A DNA stretch of 64,000 nt from Linyphia triangularis. Lineage: Eukaryota > Arthropoda > Arachnida > Araneae > Linyphiidae. The position numbers were made by a program, and so were the translations under genes. The stretch spans positions 58,602,487 to 58,666,486 of the forward strand of contig OZ021727.1 in NCBI GenBank assembly GCA_963978545.1, read 5' to 3'. This document shows, piece by piece, positions 20,801 through 35,800 of the stretch; within the stretch, counting starts at the first letter, position 1; each line of letters starts with the position of its first letter. The notes under the pieces were generated by a model. That model saw only the letters and a program-made list of their open reading frames with translations, was not told where the DNA came from and ran no database searches.

Positions 20801-23800
20801 ATATGTCGGAACTAGACCAGGTTTTATTTCATTGTTGATTGGCTCAGTCTAAAAACGCTCATTCTATTTGTATATATTTTTGTTTAGTATTTTCTGTCAT
20901 TTTGCGTTATATAATATACCTAACTGTATTCTAATCGATGCTTCTCAGGATGTTGTCACACCAACCCTTTGATGGTTCCTGGTGGCCGAGTGTTTGTCTG
21001 GCCTGTAATACAAAGAGTGCAAAGGTAATTAGTTGTGTACACTTTTTTTGTTCAAAAATGAAAATATGGAATGTATAAAATCAAAAGCATGTCTGCTAAT
21101 TTAAAACCTAAAAATTCACTGGATTGTATGTATGCTGTTTCAAAATTTTTAAACAAATGGACACTGTGACTGACCCTAAAAAACATTTGTTTCAAAATTT
21201 TAAACATGTCAGCCAAATAAAAAAAAATTATAATTGTAATAAAAGACCTTTTTTTGTATGAAAAAGGAATTACTTTGTAATGTCAAGAAGTTTCATCCCC
21301 CTGTTCCTATTTACTCTGTTTTGCGGTATGGATTTTAAATTTAGTAACAACTTCAGAGGAAGATTTTAGATGCCTATTTTTTTTAATACTAAATCTTAAA
21401 TAGCATGGCACATACTAATTATAAAGATGTTGGATATTAGATAAATAACAAAGTTCTATTTAGAAATATGAAATAAACCTGTGTATCAACAAAATCAGTT
21501 TATTATGCAAACTTTTTTGGCTTCTATTTATTAAATGTGCAGTAAAAATCACTAATTATTCCTTTTTCACAAATTCTTTGAAAAGTATTAATCAAAATGC
21601 AGCCTTGGTTAAGTATCCTAAAAATAAATGGGTATAGAATATTTAAGCCAGGGTTATATAAAAACCAGGTTTTTTTCTTAAAAAAAAAATCAACAACAAA
21701 TAAACCTTTTTTTTTTTTTTTTTTTTACTTTCAATTACCCATATGTATACATAGGGTAATGAAAGTATAGCATTCGGTCAGAAATATTTGTTTGATTTTT
21801 TTTTTTTTTTTGCATTTCTCTACGTTTTGGAACATGTTGATTTCAAAAAAGTTATATAGAAAAAATGTCTGTGTTTATGTGGTCAGCATAGCTCCCGAAT
21901 AAATTGACCTACGATATTCAAATTTTGAGTGCGAGTTGGTGGTAGCCATAGGACATACCGTTAAGGTTTTCGTCAAAATCACGTATATGCGCGTAAGGTA
22001 GCTGCCATTGAAAAAATCATGTTTTTCAGTAATTGCAAAAAAAGGCTGTAATGATTTTGTTCAAAATCGCTATGGTGTATCGCCTCTTAAGGTGTTTAAA
22101 ACATCCCCACCACCGAAATTCCTGTAAAAATGCTTTAATAGCGTAAAAAGTTTAAAAACGAATGCCTATAATACAGAGTTCTCTTTCCTTGAGCATACCT
22201 CATCAGCAACCATGTTTTCTTTTTTTTTTCTTTCTATCTCTGCTCAGTTTCACTTACAAGAAAGGATAATATAAGAATTATTGATAAGCATATTGCCAAA
22301 ATTCCAATTTTTTTTCTTTTTAAAGGATCCATATAAGAATTATTACAAAAAATATCACCAAACTGGCATTTTTTTCTAAGTGACTGATGAAAATATAAAA
22401 ATGATAAATTACACAAATCTACATCAGCAATATAGTGTAATTGAAAGTTGTGCAATGTTCCACACCCATAATTTTTGTTTAAACCAGGGTTGGCATGGTT
22501 TATCTCAAATGTTTTTTTTTTTCTTAAAAAACAAAAAAAAAAACAATTGTTTTTTTTTAAAGGAATAATTTAAAATTGTATTTTTATTTGTTTAATTATA
22601 ATTAGATTTTTCAAATTATTTGTTGTTGTAAATAACTTTTTTAAAATAAATATTATAATGAAAGACTATTGAAGTTTTTATAAGTATTAACAATAAGTTT
22701 TTATATTAATCTAATGGATTTATTAATGTTTTACAATTATTCAAAATTATTAATTAAAATTAAATTATAGGTTGCATTTTAAATTTGTTTCTGAAGTAGA
22801 GGTTTTGTGCTTTAATAACTTATTTCTAAACCTTAAAAATATCTTTTTGTACAGCTTATTACCGTTACTGAGGAACCGAAGAGCAGTATTCCATGTATTA
22901 TGCAGTAAACAGTTATTATTGAATTATATTGTATACATTAAATTAAAAAAAATATCTCTAAATATAATACTAAAATTTAATATAATTTGAATGCCCACAT
23001 AAGTAGCAATTGTTTATTTAATTAGTTTAAATTATGTTCAGAAATAATATTATTTGTTATTTGAACATTAATTATTTTAGTTAATGTCAAATTTTATTTC
23101 TAGATATGTATACATGTAATTAGAAAAGTATTTAAAAAAAAAACCCGGTTTAAACAAAAATACGTTTTTTTTTTTTACAAAAAATAACCCTGGTTTTTTT
23201 CCAACCCTGGTTGAAACCAGATTTTTTTTTTTGGTTTATACTTTTTTTTTTTTTTAAATCCTTTCTAATTACTTGGATACATATTTATAAAAAAAATGTG
23301 ACATTAATTAGAATAATTCATGTTCAAATAACTATTATTCTACCTTCTGAAAATAATTTAAACTAAGTAAATAGACAATTGTTGCTACTTCTGTGGAGAT
23401 TTAAATCATAATTTTAATATTTTATTTAGAGATACTATATTTTAAATTCAATGTATGCAGTATAATATAATGGTAATTGTTTACTACATAATACATGGAA
23501 TATTTCTCTTAGTAATGTTGATAAATTGTTCAAAATGATATTTTTAAGATTTAGAAATAAATTGTTAAAACACAAAACTTTTAATTTAGAAACAAATTTA
23601 AAATGCAGACTATAATTTAAGTTTAGTAATTCTGAAAATTATCAAACATTAATATATGTATTAGATTAATATAAAACTTATTGTTCAATAGTCTATAATT
23701 GCAAGATTTATTTAAAAATAGATTAGAACTTAATCTATCTATAGTATTCGTATAATTTTTCATTTACAAAAACATCATTCAATCATGTTATAGTACCAAG

Positions 23801-26800
23801 AATGTAGATATTTCATTTAACAAATTATTTTTTTAAAAAACAGAAACAAAACTAAATTCGTATTTCTTTATTCCATTTAAAACTCGGAACAAAAAAACAA
23901 GTTTTGCTGCTTTTTCTAAACCCTGTCTGATGTGCAATAATTGTACAGCTCTAAAAGAAGAAGAAATTATCTCAACGTTTGCAATAGTTGTTTTTGTAGT
24001 AACAATTACTTAAACATCCTTCAATACATCAGCATTAAACTTTTTTATATAATTTTTTTGCTTTTGCCATCATTCTATAACTATTACATTTTCAATAAAT
24101 TCCTTTTGAAAAAGATATTTGTGGAATGGAAAACTTTTAGTTAAAAGTATAAGTTATTTACAACATCAAATAATTAGAAAAATCTAATTGTAAATTAATA
24201 AAAATACCATTTCAAATTATTATTTAAAAAAAACCAATTGTTTTTTTTGAGAAAAAAACCATTTGGTTGGTTTAAACCATGCCAACCCTGATTTAGGCTA
24301 AAGAAAGGACTGGCGATGGATGATGTTTATATTAAAAAAATTAGTAAATTAATGTAACACACTGGGTTCCCTGTTATCTTTGACAATATAACCATGCCTA
24401 TTTCTCGCAAACAAAAATGTGATTTAAACGAGTTTTTTTTTATCCGAAGGTAATTTTCTTAAATCGACAGTGGGAAAAGTACATGTTTCTAACCTTCACA
24501 GAATTTTATGATGAATTCATTGTATAGCTCATGCGAGTGGCCATGCAAATACTGTCGGGTTTTCGCTTCTAACGATATCACCATTCGATTATATTGATTT
24601 ATTATAACTGTAAAAATTTTTTTTTATCTGATTATTGATTAATTTGTTGAACTTGAAGGTTTTTTGAGGATGCCTATGAAGAAGTAATTCTTGATCAATG
24701 ATCATAAATTTATTGACGTTTGCTATTAGAAAATAACATTTGAGCAATAAAACATATTTTACAATCTTGCATTTTTAGAATTACCCTCAATACAATGACA
24801 TTGACAATAGAAAGCCCTAAAGTATACACTCAGCAAGGAGTTCCCATCTCAGTTACTGGAATCGCCCAGGTAAATATTTTAGAAACAATAAAATAATTTT
24901 ATACATATTAAGAGTAATTGAGAGCTTGATTTTAAGAAAGGAGGATGTGCATTATATAATGTTAACAGTGCATTAATGCTATTGTTATGAATTTCTGTAT
25001 ATTTGTAAATATTTCGTAGTATTGATTATGTTAATAGGAAAATTTATGTACACTTTGCATAAGGCAGTGCAAGAGTTCTTTACTTCGCTTTCCTGCAATG
25101 CGTCTCTTAATGCTTGAAAATGAGTTCTACAAGGATCATGCTGGAAAACGAGTTTTACAAGGAGCAGGCCATTTAACATTATGGTTAATGGCAATTTCGT
25201 CAAGTTGGCGACGGTCTTGGCGACCATTTGGCAATATTTTCGGTCCCCATATACCTGTATAGGGCTTTCCGACTGCGATTTGGAAAATTCTCCGAATTTC
25301 TATCTCTAGAAGATTCGCGAAGGATTGACTTTCCTATATAAGGCCAGTCGGGATTTAGTTAGTTGAGTTAGTTGTCTCTCAACATGCATTCAGAGAGCTG
25401 TATTGCGAAAGTGAACTGTATTGCACTGTCTTTTGCGTCGATCTTAGCAGTTGTGTATCTAGTTTTTAACTGTTGTTTGAGCTCCATTGCTGTGTAAAGA
25501 GCTGTATTTGAATCTATTAGAATGGGAAGTTCTGAAGTTGTAAAAGAATCTGCGAAAAGTTACATCGGAATAAATTTCTTCAAGTTTTTATCTGCTTTGG
25601 CTTCAAGTCTTTCGAACCCATCCACGCAACACTATATATGTTTGCAAATTTTAAGAACTTTTAGCATGCCTCTCTCAAGCCTTTTATGTAAAATTTAAAT
25701 TTTTTGGTAAGTTATATTTATTGTAAAAGTGCATGAGAATATCTATATAAAACTGTTAAAACTTTTTACTGTAGTGCATGGCCAAATAAAATTATTTAAA
25801 TGATTATAATTTGGAACTAGATCTGAAAATTTCTAGTTGTCACTTGACACTGGTCGATTAAACTGTGTGATGAGGCGACTAAATGAACTAATCAACCGGC
25901 CACCTATAATTTCTCCCTTCTGAATTTTTTTTAATTATTACGGAATGTACCGAACTTTCTTAATAAATGAAAATCTCCCTTTCCTTTCTTGTAATCATAT
26001 GCGTATACGCTGTTAAAATCCATTCATCCACAATATAGATTCATGAGATGACAAGGTGGTGACAGAACCGGGAATTCAGAAAAATACAAAAAATTTCAAG
26101 GATTTTTCACTCTTCTAGAAAAGTCAGGGAAATGTCGGGGAATTTTGAAATTTTTGAGTTTCCCTTCTTGCATTCCCTGTGCGGATGCGGTCGCCGACTT
26201 ATTGTTAAAATTTTTTTTTTCAAACTTCAATCTGACTGCATCCTTTACTGACATGATTATTTTTTTCTTGCCCGGCAGTTTTGTCAACCCCAATATATTA
26301 GAAACTTTATTTTATTTGCATAGTATTTCTGTTATATTTTTAGTTATCTTATAACTTAAAAGTGCGGCCACTAGTAGCCCTACTGTTAATATAAATTCTC
26401 AAACTTCAATCCTACTGCATTCTTTACAGGCATGATTATTTTTCTTCTTGTCTTGCATTTTTTATCAACAGAATATATTGGAACCCTAAATTCCTTAATA
26501 CTATTTGAAATTGACTTAGCCAAATTTTTTCGATTTTATTAACCATTTACAGCGCTATGTTACAGATGTGCAACAAATCTATAGGCAACCATTTTTAAGT
26601 GAAAAAGCTTAGATTCTGTACTTGATTATTTTTTTGTTGTTCTTTCATTGACATTTTATTAAACACAATTAACTTAGATATGTGTTTTTGATTTATATAT
26701 TTAATACAAATTAAATAAAGAATTAAAACACCATCCTCTTTCCAAAAAAAAAAAAAAAAAAAAAAATGAATGCACTACTGCTTACATTCAGGTAAAAAGT

Positions 26801-29800
26801 TTAAAAAAAACCCAACCTCCCCTTCCCTGGCTAGGCCATTGGTCAAAAAAGAAAAGGAAAAAAAAAAACAACCTGCGATGAAATGGCTAATAAACTAAAA
26901 GTGTCTATCCGTCACTGGCTACTACTTGAAAATTTCAATTTTCAGGTCTATTTGGAACCCTGTATATTTTTAAGGAAGGTTTTCTAGATAAATACCTTCA
27001 CTTTAGTAACTGTTTGATTTCAAATACATTTTCGTACATCAAAATTTTTTTTAATAAAATGTTTTCTTTTTTTGGCTACATGATAAAAAAAAAAGCAACT
27101 TAATAACTAAACATGCAGATTAACACACTAATCTGTTGTTTTCCAGAGATCGAAAGTAGTTGGTCATTCATTTTTCTATTCTTTTAAATCTAAATTGTGA
27201 TGTTTAGGTTATTTTTAAAAGAAAATAGTTTTCCAACTTTATTACCCATCTAAATTATTTCAACTGAATGAGCATGTGTTATTTTATATTATTAGCTCTT
27301 GCAAAATTAATAGCTTTTTCATGCATTTCATTTGATTAGGTGAAGATTCAAGGACAAAATGCTGAAATGTTAAGAAATGCATGTGAACAATTTTTGGGGA
27401 AGAAAGAAACTGATGTTATGCATATTGCTAGAGAAACTTTAGAAGGACACCAAAGAGCTATTATGGGAACTATGTCGGTTGAAGTATGTCAAGGTTTTTT
27501 TTATTTTACAATTTATAACGGATATATATTTAGTCACTTCTGTTTCTTTTATTACTAAGATATACACAAATTTTACACTATTTTAATTGTGTGTTTTTAT
27601 CAACTTTATTTTATATTTGGAAATAAACAATTAACTTGTTTGATAATTTTGATAAAAAAGCATAATTAATGAGTAATTGTAGCAGGACATTTGAATATTC
27701 ATTTTCAATTCGGAGCATTCAATACTTGTTGTTAGAAATAATTTGAGTGTAAATTACTGCAATGTACTGGTCAGCTAATGAATAAAATTAAAATAAGTAA
27801 ATTTGAACATGTTTCGTACATTTTTAAAAAAACTTGAAAAGTGTTTGAAAAAAAACCTTTCATTTTCAAGTGCTTGAAAACCTTGAATTTTGTAAATATA
27901 CATTTAAAGTGCTTGAATTGTATTTTTTCTTCTAAAAGTATAGCATCTTAAAAAATTTTGGTCAACAAAGTGAGCAAAATCTTTTGAATTAAGTCAAGCC
28001 AATCTGCAACGAGAAAAACATTGCAGTTGAATGTAGAAAAATTTCATCAATCCCCCTTCGATAAGTACAGTGCTGCACATGCCCAACACATCTGGAATAT
28101 TCGATCAAGTCATTTGATCTCTTGTTTGTTTTGCACACTGTTTAAAAATAGCAGGGAAGTGCATTTTCAATTCAAGCTGATTAGAAAAGCCAGAATATAA
28201 TATTGAAGCCTATGTGTTAGATTTGCACTATGTACTTTGTGTTTCAAATATTTTATGATGGGAGAAAGTGCTTTAAAAAACTATGAAAAGAGTAAAAATG
28301 GATTTATTTTCTATAAGAAGTTCGATGAGGATTGTTCGAACTATTTCTAATGATAAAAAATACCCCAAAAGCAGATATATTTCGTAACAATCAACTTCGG
28401 CAATGCAATGGAGGTGCATGAAATTGAAAACGGAAGTTTTAGATACTGAAATACTATGGACATTGAAAATCAAAAAAAATCACGGCTCCTTTAAATCAAA
28501 TGAAAACATTTATAAATTATGTAATTGCATGTTAGCTGATAGCGTGATTGCATTTAAATTCTCAATTTTTATGTTGAGAAAAAAACTACATATAACACAG
28601 CATCTGTAATAAAGCCTTCAGAGTAGATTGGAAAACAATTTAATCAATAAGACTTTTGTATTATTATTTGACTAAAGTCTCAATATGATGAAACAAGACG
28701 ATATTGGTGTAATTACCAAGTGAGTACTAGCTACTTTACTTCTGTTTTTATGGGACATAGTACTGCTTCTGATACATTTAAAGGTTTTTTTTTCTTTCTA
28801 TGTACACAATTTAAACATGCACTGTTTGCCAATAAAAAAATTGTGTTTAATAAATTTGGATCTTTTTTTTAATGTATTTGAGTTGATAATGCCATCCTTG
28901 AAAAGTGCTTAAATAGTCCTTGAATTTTTTCTCTCCTTTAAGTGTACGAACCATGTTGAAGGAACTTTGATTGCTTCATTTATTTATTAGAACTTCAGAA
29001 TTCAGATAGTCTTAACATTGAATTCAGATAGTCTTAAACATTTTGTAGTATTAACTTTAACAGGGTTCCTGTGGTCATTAAAAGTGTTTAATATTTTTGA
29101 ACTTGTTTTCAAATCCTTGAAAGTATTTGAAAATGCTTAGAGGTCCTTAAAAGTCCTTTATTTTTGCAAATGTTGTGTTCCCGACTGCAAAATTTATAAA
29201 AATACAATTCAGACTTGCTATTCCTGTCTTCTTTAACATTTTAGGTAACATATACTTTATTAAAAATTTATATATAGACATGATGCCTTGAAAACAAATT
29301 TTCAAAGGTTCTTAAAAATATTATTTAGGTCCTTAAAAGTCATTGATTTTCTTTCTGTGATTTGAGTGGGAACCCTGATTATTATAATATTCATTACTTG
29401 CTGTAATTTGTGTTTTAAATTGATCTTGTAGCTGTATTATGTTGTTTAATGCCTTGTCCCTTGAGTTTCAGATAGTGTTAGAAGTATAATTTTAAGTGGA
29501 TGTTTGATATAAAAATTGATAGTACTTTAAATATTATGAGCTTGATATAAAAGTTATTATATTACATTTGCATACATAGTCTGCCATTCTTGAAAAATTG
29601 GATTAATAAGCCGGTAAAAATCCAATCTCGATCGTTTAGGTATGTTTCCGAGTAAAATTTTAATAAAACTCTTTAACTTTCATTTTTATATATTAGTGTT
29701 GACAAAATTACAAAAGTTGTGATGAGTTTTAGATTTGTGATCTTTAGCTAATAAGTTAAAACTTTTGCTCATTAATTAATTAATGTTTTATTTTCTGATA

Positions 29801-32800
29801 TATATAGGAAATTTATAAGGATAGAAAGAAGTTCTCTAAACAAGTATTTGAAGTAGCATCTTCAGATTTGGTGAACATGGGCATTACTGTTGTATCGTAC
29901 ACCATCAAGGATATTAGTGATGAAGAAGTATGTTTTGGTTTAAAATTTTCTTGACCAAGCTGAAATATTGATAAAGGTGTAACAGTATATTTGTTTGATT
30001 ACCCAAAACATGCAATTTAAAAGAATATTTTTTATTTGTTTAAAAAGTCGATGTATATTTTAATTTTCAGTAAAGGAAGTAAACTGACAAGACACTTTTA
30101 AAAAATTAAATGTACATCATAAATGGAAGAACTTTAAGAAATATCTTATTAAGTTTCGAAAACCAGGTTTTGTAAAATATGTCCAAATAAGGTTCAGAGG
30201 AAATTTCAGAAGATCTGCGGAAATGAATACTGAAACAAAATAAAATGTTCGGAAAAAGGTGCAAAAAAATATAGATATATGCTGACTGGATTTGGTAAAT
30301 CATTGTCGATTTAATGATTTTTGAAGTTTTCTTTTAATTAGAATTAGTTTTGTTTATATTTGACTATCTTCTTCTAGACATGGGTATTAAGTGTACTTTT
30401 TATCTTATTTCAATAAAATTGGAAAACAAAGTCTAAAAAAGTCTCAAGGGCTCTTACTCATTCGGAAATAAAAGATGATTATGGCTACAAAAACATATGG
30501 AAATCTGGTGGCTGGATTTGGCAAATCATCATTGGAAATTGTTTATGGTTTGGAAATGGTTAAGGGGAATTTTTCAATTTTTTCAAAGAAATATTGATAG
30601 AAATCTTCTGTTTTATCAAATCTTAGTGACAATCTTGCTCACTTTACTTTCAAAAGAAAGGTCACTATTTAATAAGATTTAAAAAAAAACTTACCTTCTC
30701 TGCAGTAACGCTTAACCAGGTATGATCATGAGTTATGGTAATCGAGTCTGAATTGAGTGAGAACATGGGCTATGATCATATCCTCGTAAGCATTAGAAAA
30801 AGTAGATGAGTGGTTTTTTACTAATCAATTTGAAACAGGCTTTTGCTTTAGGTGTTTTGATTAATTTAGATTGCCAGGAACATAATTATATTCCGCTTTG
30901 TGGTTAAGAAATAAAGGATATGTAGTATAAGGGGGCATGATCATAAGATTTACTGAAGTAATTTTAGCCATATTTTTTTCTATAGGTATCTTTACTAATC
31001 CATATTATTAGGAAAACAATTTCATTCGGACATTTTACCGTTAGTTTTGTAGGCTGCATTCCAGGTAGTGAAATCGAGATTAAGAATGAAAGGAGGGTAC
31101 TCGTAATTTGCAAACAACTTATTCTCTTGGAACTGGGTTGTACCGAACGACAGCTAGATGCAGTTATTTGAGCCTGTGTAACACCTGATACTTTCTAGTC
31201 TGATATATAAAAAAATAATTCTATATATTTTTGAATAATAACTGAACCAATGGATTAAATATTTTTTCTATAGTTTACATCCTCCCAATGGCTTTCATTT
31301 GATTTTAGAAACAATTTTATTATCATGCTAAACAAATTGAGGCATTTTGTTTGCCATGTTGGATTTTTGTTAAAACCATAAGACCATGACATTCACAGAA
31401 ATCTGGCATGTTTTTTTATGCCTCTTTTATTGCATATTTGAGGTGCTGAGTGCCAGAATGGACTGTCCCACAATGTTTATTTTACTAGTTGAAGGCTGTT
31501 ATACCATGTTTTGTCAAAACTATCCATGCCAAATGTGGTTTATTCAATGTCCATTAAATAAACCACATTTGGCATGAATGATTTTAACAAAACCAGGTAG
31601 AAATAGCCTTCAACTAGAAAAATAAACATTGTTGGATGGTCTTTTCTGGGGCTGAATTCCTTATTTTTCCAGCAGTTTACTCTGGGAAAATAATGTTGCA
31701 TATTTTTCTGTTTTAAAACAAACTTTACTTGTTCCAATAACATTTGCAAAAAAAAAAAAAAAATAGGATGAATTTTTAACTAATGTGTGTGATATTATTT
31801 AATGATAATGAGTGTTTTTAGTTTGTTCTAGGTGTCTTCTTTTTAAAAATTGTAAGCTAATAATGTCTCTATTTTTAATTAGGGTTACTTAAAAGCCTTG
31901 GGAATGGCTAGAACAGCTGAAGTAAAAAGAGATGCTCGCATGGGAGAGGCAGAAGCTCGACGTGACTCTCAGATTAAGGTTTGTAATTTGAAAATATTTT
32001 AACATGTTTACTTTTTATTTTTAATTTGCTGTGATCATATCAATGTTAATTATAATTGAATTTGCTTGATTTAGGTTAAATATATTTTCTTGGATTTTGT
32101 AAATAGAAGGTAATTACTCTGTTCTTCTCAAAGGTGGTATTTTTATTTATATTGAATATGCATATTCGTTTTGGGTTTGAAGTTATGCGTTAGAGCATTT
32201 ATTTGGGAGAGAGTTGTATCCAGGATCAATATTTAAATTTAAATTGTCATTGCTTTTAAATACCGTATATTGTCTATTCTATTTCGTTCATGCTTTCTAG
32301 TGGTTTTGGCATTAAAACTATAAAAATAAAGCTATCAACTTGAGAGTTTCATCCACCAAGGTTCATTTTTTTTCACTTGGATTCTTCTTTCAAAGTACAG
32401 AAGTGTAGACGGATTATTTAAATTCTTTTTATAAATTATTTAATGCTTACAACTTTACTTGCAGGAAAAATAGTTACTTTACATATGAGATATTAGCAAT
32501 GATGTTATTTGCAATATATAAAGCCTTGATCATTGGGGTGGGCAGAAAAAAAAGAATTTCAGAAATCCAATAAGTAATAGTGTGGAAAAGTTGTCTTTTA
32601 ACATCAGTATAGTAAGTGTGCAAAATCTTACCAAAATCAAAAAATATTTTCCAGTGCCTTAACGGACGTAAAATTTCTAAAAATGAGTCAAAATCTGTAT
32701 TTGATCGGTTAATTTTACGGATTAAAAAATTTGTGAAAATGGAATCGTTATAGTTCGAAAAAGGTTGCTCTAAGATACTGTTATAAGTACACAAATTTTC

Positions 32801-35800
32801 AGTTTAATAAAGTAATAGCTTCTCTTGCCACATGAGCTGTGAATTTACTGAAAATATTGATAAAATGAGCAGATTTTCATGCAAGTTTGAATTCTCAGCC
32901 TGTAGTGGCGAGAGAGCACAGTGGATACTTGCAAATGAACAAACTTTTCTTACTAATCTGTGAAGTATTCGCACGCAAGGCCTCTATTCCATTAAAGCCT
33001 ACAAGACACGGCTTAGGACCCCCAATTTTGAAGCTCCTCACAAATGCCTGAGAAATTCTAAATTATTGTGTGATTATCAATATTCTGTTCATTGCACTAG
33101 ATCAATGCTATAAAACATGATAATATATTTTTATAACTCATTAATTATTAAAATATTAATATATTAATAATTTAATTAATACAGTATTTTAAATTGTCAT
33201 TAATATTTAAATATCACCTAAAATCGTCAACTGGGGGCCCCCATCTATTATGTTATGCCTATAGTAATCAGTTCAGAATAAAAGCCCAGTTTGCACAATG
33301 GTTATTGTATTCATAGATGTTTTGGCAACAAAAAGACTAAAATAGAAAAAACTAGAGAACCATATGAAACTGCATGTCCAACATCTTCCGTTAAAACATG
33401 GTTGGCCGCTGTGCATTTTTTGCCAATGAGGTTTCATCCAACTCTACAAAACCGTTCGATGAAAACTATGATAATAAAAATAATGGTATATTCCAGAAGA
33501 CTATTAATTTGACTTCAAAAGAGGGCACTTCACAAATGGCGATTCAGTCTACCAAGATTAGCCATAACATTTCATAGATTCGGAGTGCCAAACAGAGCTG
33601 CAGCTGCTATTGCTATAGCTATCTGTACTAGAAGACATGGGCATTATAACATAAGAAGATTCATGTAATGTTATTGACAAAATAAAATTGAGAAGAGAGA
33701 GAGGCAGAAAAAAGTAATTAAATTTCACCTTCAAAACTGTTGAGTAGCAGGGTATATACTTTGATGGTTGCAAGGCTAGAACTTTGATCCAAAAAAGGAA
33801 GGCAAGATATTACACCAGAGAACAATTACTGAGAAACATGCGTCATTAGTCCAACAACTTGAATTAGAATATCTTGAACATGTTATTCTTGAGTCTGATT
33901 AGGTAGTTAGAAACAAAAATAGTATTACTGACTTCACAGAATTATATAATCACCAAAAAACTAATAGCTGTTTGATGTAATGGAAATATTTTTATTGTTG
34001 ATAGCAAAAGAGGAGTTTTACGATTGCTTAAAGAATAAATGGAAAGTTGTATGCAATGGTTCATGTGCCAACTGCATGTAAATAAGCTTGAGGACTTGGG
34101 CCTTCAAAAATATTAGATAGAAATGTGCCAAGTGACTAGCACTGGTGTTTTCTGTGTAGATTTGTCAAAAGTGAAAACGGGAGGTTGTCACATTCAATAT
34201 GCCTAACCATGACTAATTAAGTTCTCCACTTTTATGTCCAAACAGCAACATTAAGCCTTTTTGGATCGAAATCATATTAAAAGTGTATGAGCGCATTTGG
34301 TTTTGCATCAAAACCAAGTTATCACGCAAAGACGACAGCATTTATGTTTGGGAAGGCATACTTTTTTCAAGATATGTGAATAATAAATTGAAAAAACTTA
34401 TCGATCTTGTAAGTCAACCAAATGCACATAATTTACTCACGCAGAAAATCTACTGCTATGCATGGTTATTGATGAATGGATTCATGTCAGACAGCAAAAT
34501 TATGAAGAATAGAAAGACCTAAACCAAAGACATCAGATGTGTTACATTTTAACACTATGGACATTGCACATTAGTTTTGATATTTAGATACTAGTTAAAT
34601 TGAATCTAGCTAAGAAATTGAATTGCATCAAAGAGAAAAGTTCTAAGTAAATATGATTAATTTTTTCAATATTTTCGGCATTTTCACCACCTTTGTGGCA
34701 ATGGAAGCTACTACTTTATCGAACAGAAATTTTTATACTTATTACAGTACCATAGATTAATCTTTTTCGCACTCTGACGTTTCCACTTGCACAAATTTTT
34801 AAATCTTTAAAATTAATCGATTGATTAAAGAATTTGACTTTTTTTTCGAAACTTTAGGTCCATTGTGGCACCGGGAGGTATATTTTAATTTTGGTAAGAT
34901 TTTGCACACTTACTATTGATGTCGAAGAGACAACTTTTCCGCACTATTACTTTTTCGATTTCCAAAATTTGTTTGTTTCGGCTCACCTTATTGATCATGT
35001 TTGGAATAGTTATTTTTTTTACGGTACTGGTCATTGTAACAATCTGATTTGAAGAGATACTTTTCTGTAACATTACTTTAGTTTTCAATAAAGTAATTTG
35101 TAATATTTCTCTGTTAGGAGGCCATAGCAGAAGAGGAAAGAATGGCTGCCAGGTACCTTAATGATACAGAAATTGCTAAGGCACAACGTGACTTTGAACT
35201 GAAAAAGGCAGCTTATGATATGGAAGTTAACACTAAAGTAAGAGTTGAAATATTTTTAGGAATCTTAAGAGAATACAAGTTGTGAAATAAGTCATAAGTA
35301 ATTTTTTTTAACTAAAAAATATTTGTTTTAGAAAGCTGAATCTGATCTTGCTTACAACTTGCAAGCTGCTAAGACTCGCCAGAGAATAAAGGAAGAACAA
35401 ATGCAAGTGAAAGTTATTGAACGTACACAAGACATTCAAGTTCAAGAACAAGAAATCATGAGAAAGGAGAGGGAACTAGAAGCCACTGTCCGACGCCCAG
35501 CCGAAGCTGAGAAATACAAGCTGGAGAAACTTGCAGAAGCTAATCGGTAGCTATTAAGTTCATTTTATTGTTGTGTTTAGCTAAGTCGCAAGAGAAGTTT
35601 TGACTGGGTATATTTCATTTATTGAGCATTTTTTTTTATGGATTTTGATTTTATTGAGTCAAAGCATAGACCAGAGCTTTCTTATTTACAAAAAAAAAAA
35701 AAAAGGAAAAAAAAAATCCCATGTTTTTTTCTTTTGTGTTTTTCTTCTCTACAGTAGAAAAGAACATAACAAGGTTAAGTATCCTTGTTGAGTCTTTTTT

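Larger units (their letters stand above)
24983..25631 (+). mobile_element. solo LTR, 649 bp
   Basis: It begins TGTTATGAATTTC and ends ACGCAACA, with CTAT on both sides (24,979-24,982 and 25,632-25,635) as a 4-bp target duplication. It is GC-richer than the intron around it, has a TATA box at 25,335 and AATAAA at 25,569-25,574, both in plus orientation, as expected for an LTR promoter and polyadenylation region. No internal element sequence remains. It lies in flotillin intron 3, same orientation as the gene. Which retrotransposon superfamily it comes from is not clear. Confidence 0.8.

Noticed and set aside
31386..31749. Two opposite-strand ORFs with similar peptides
   Set aside because: They mirror each other because they cover the arms of one inverted repeat.
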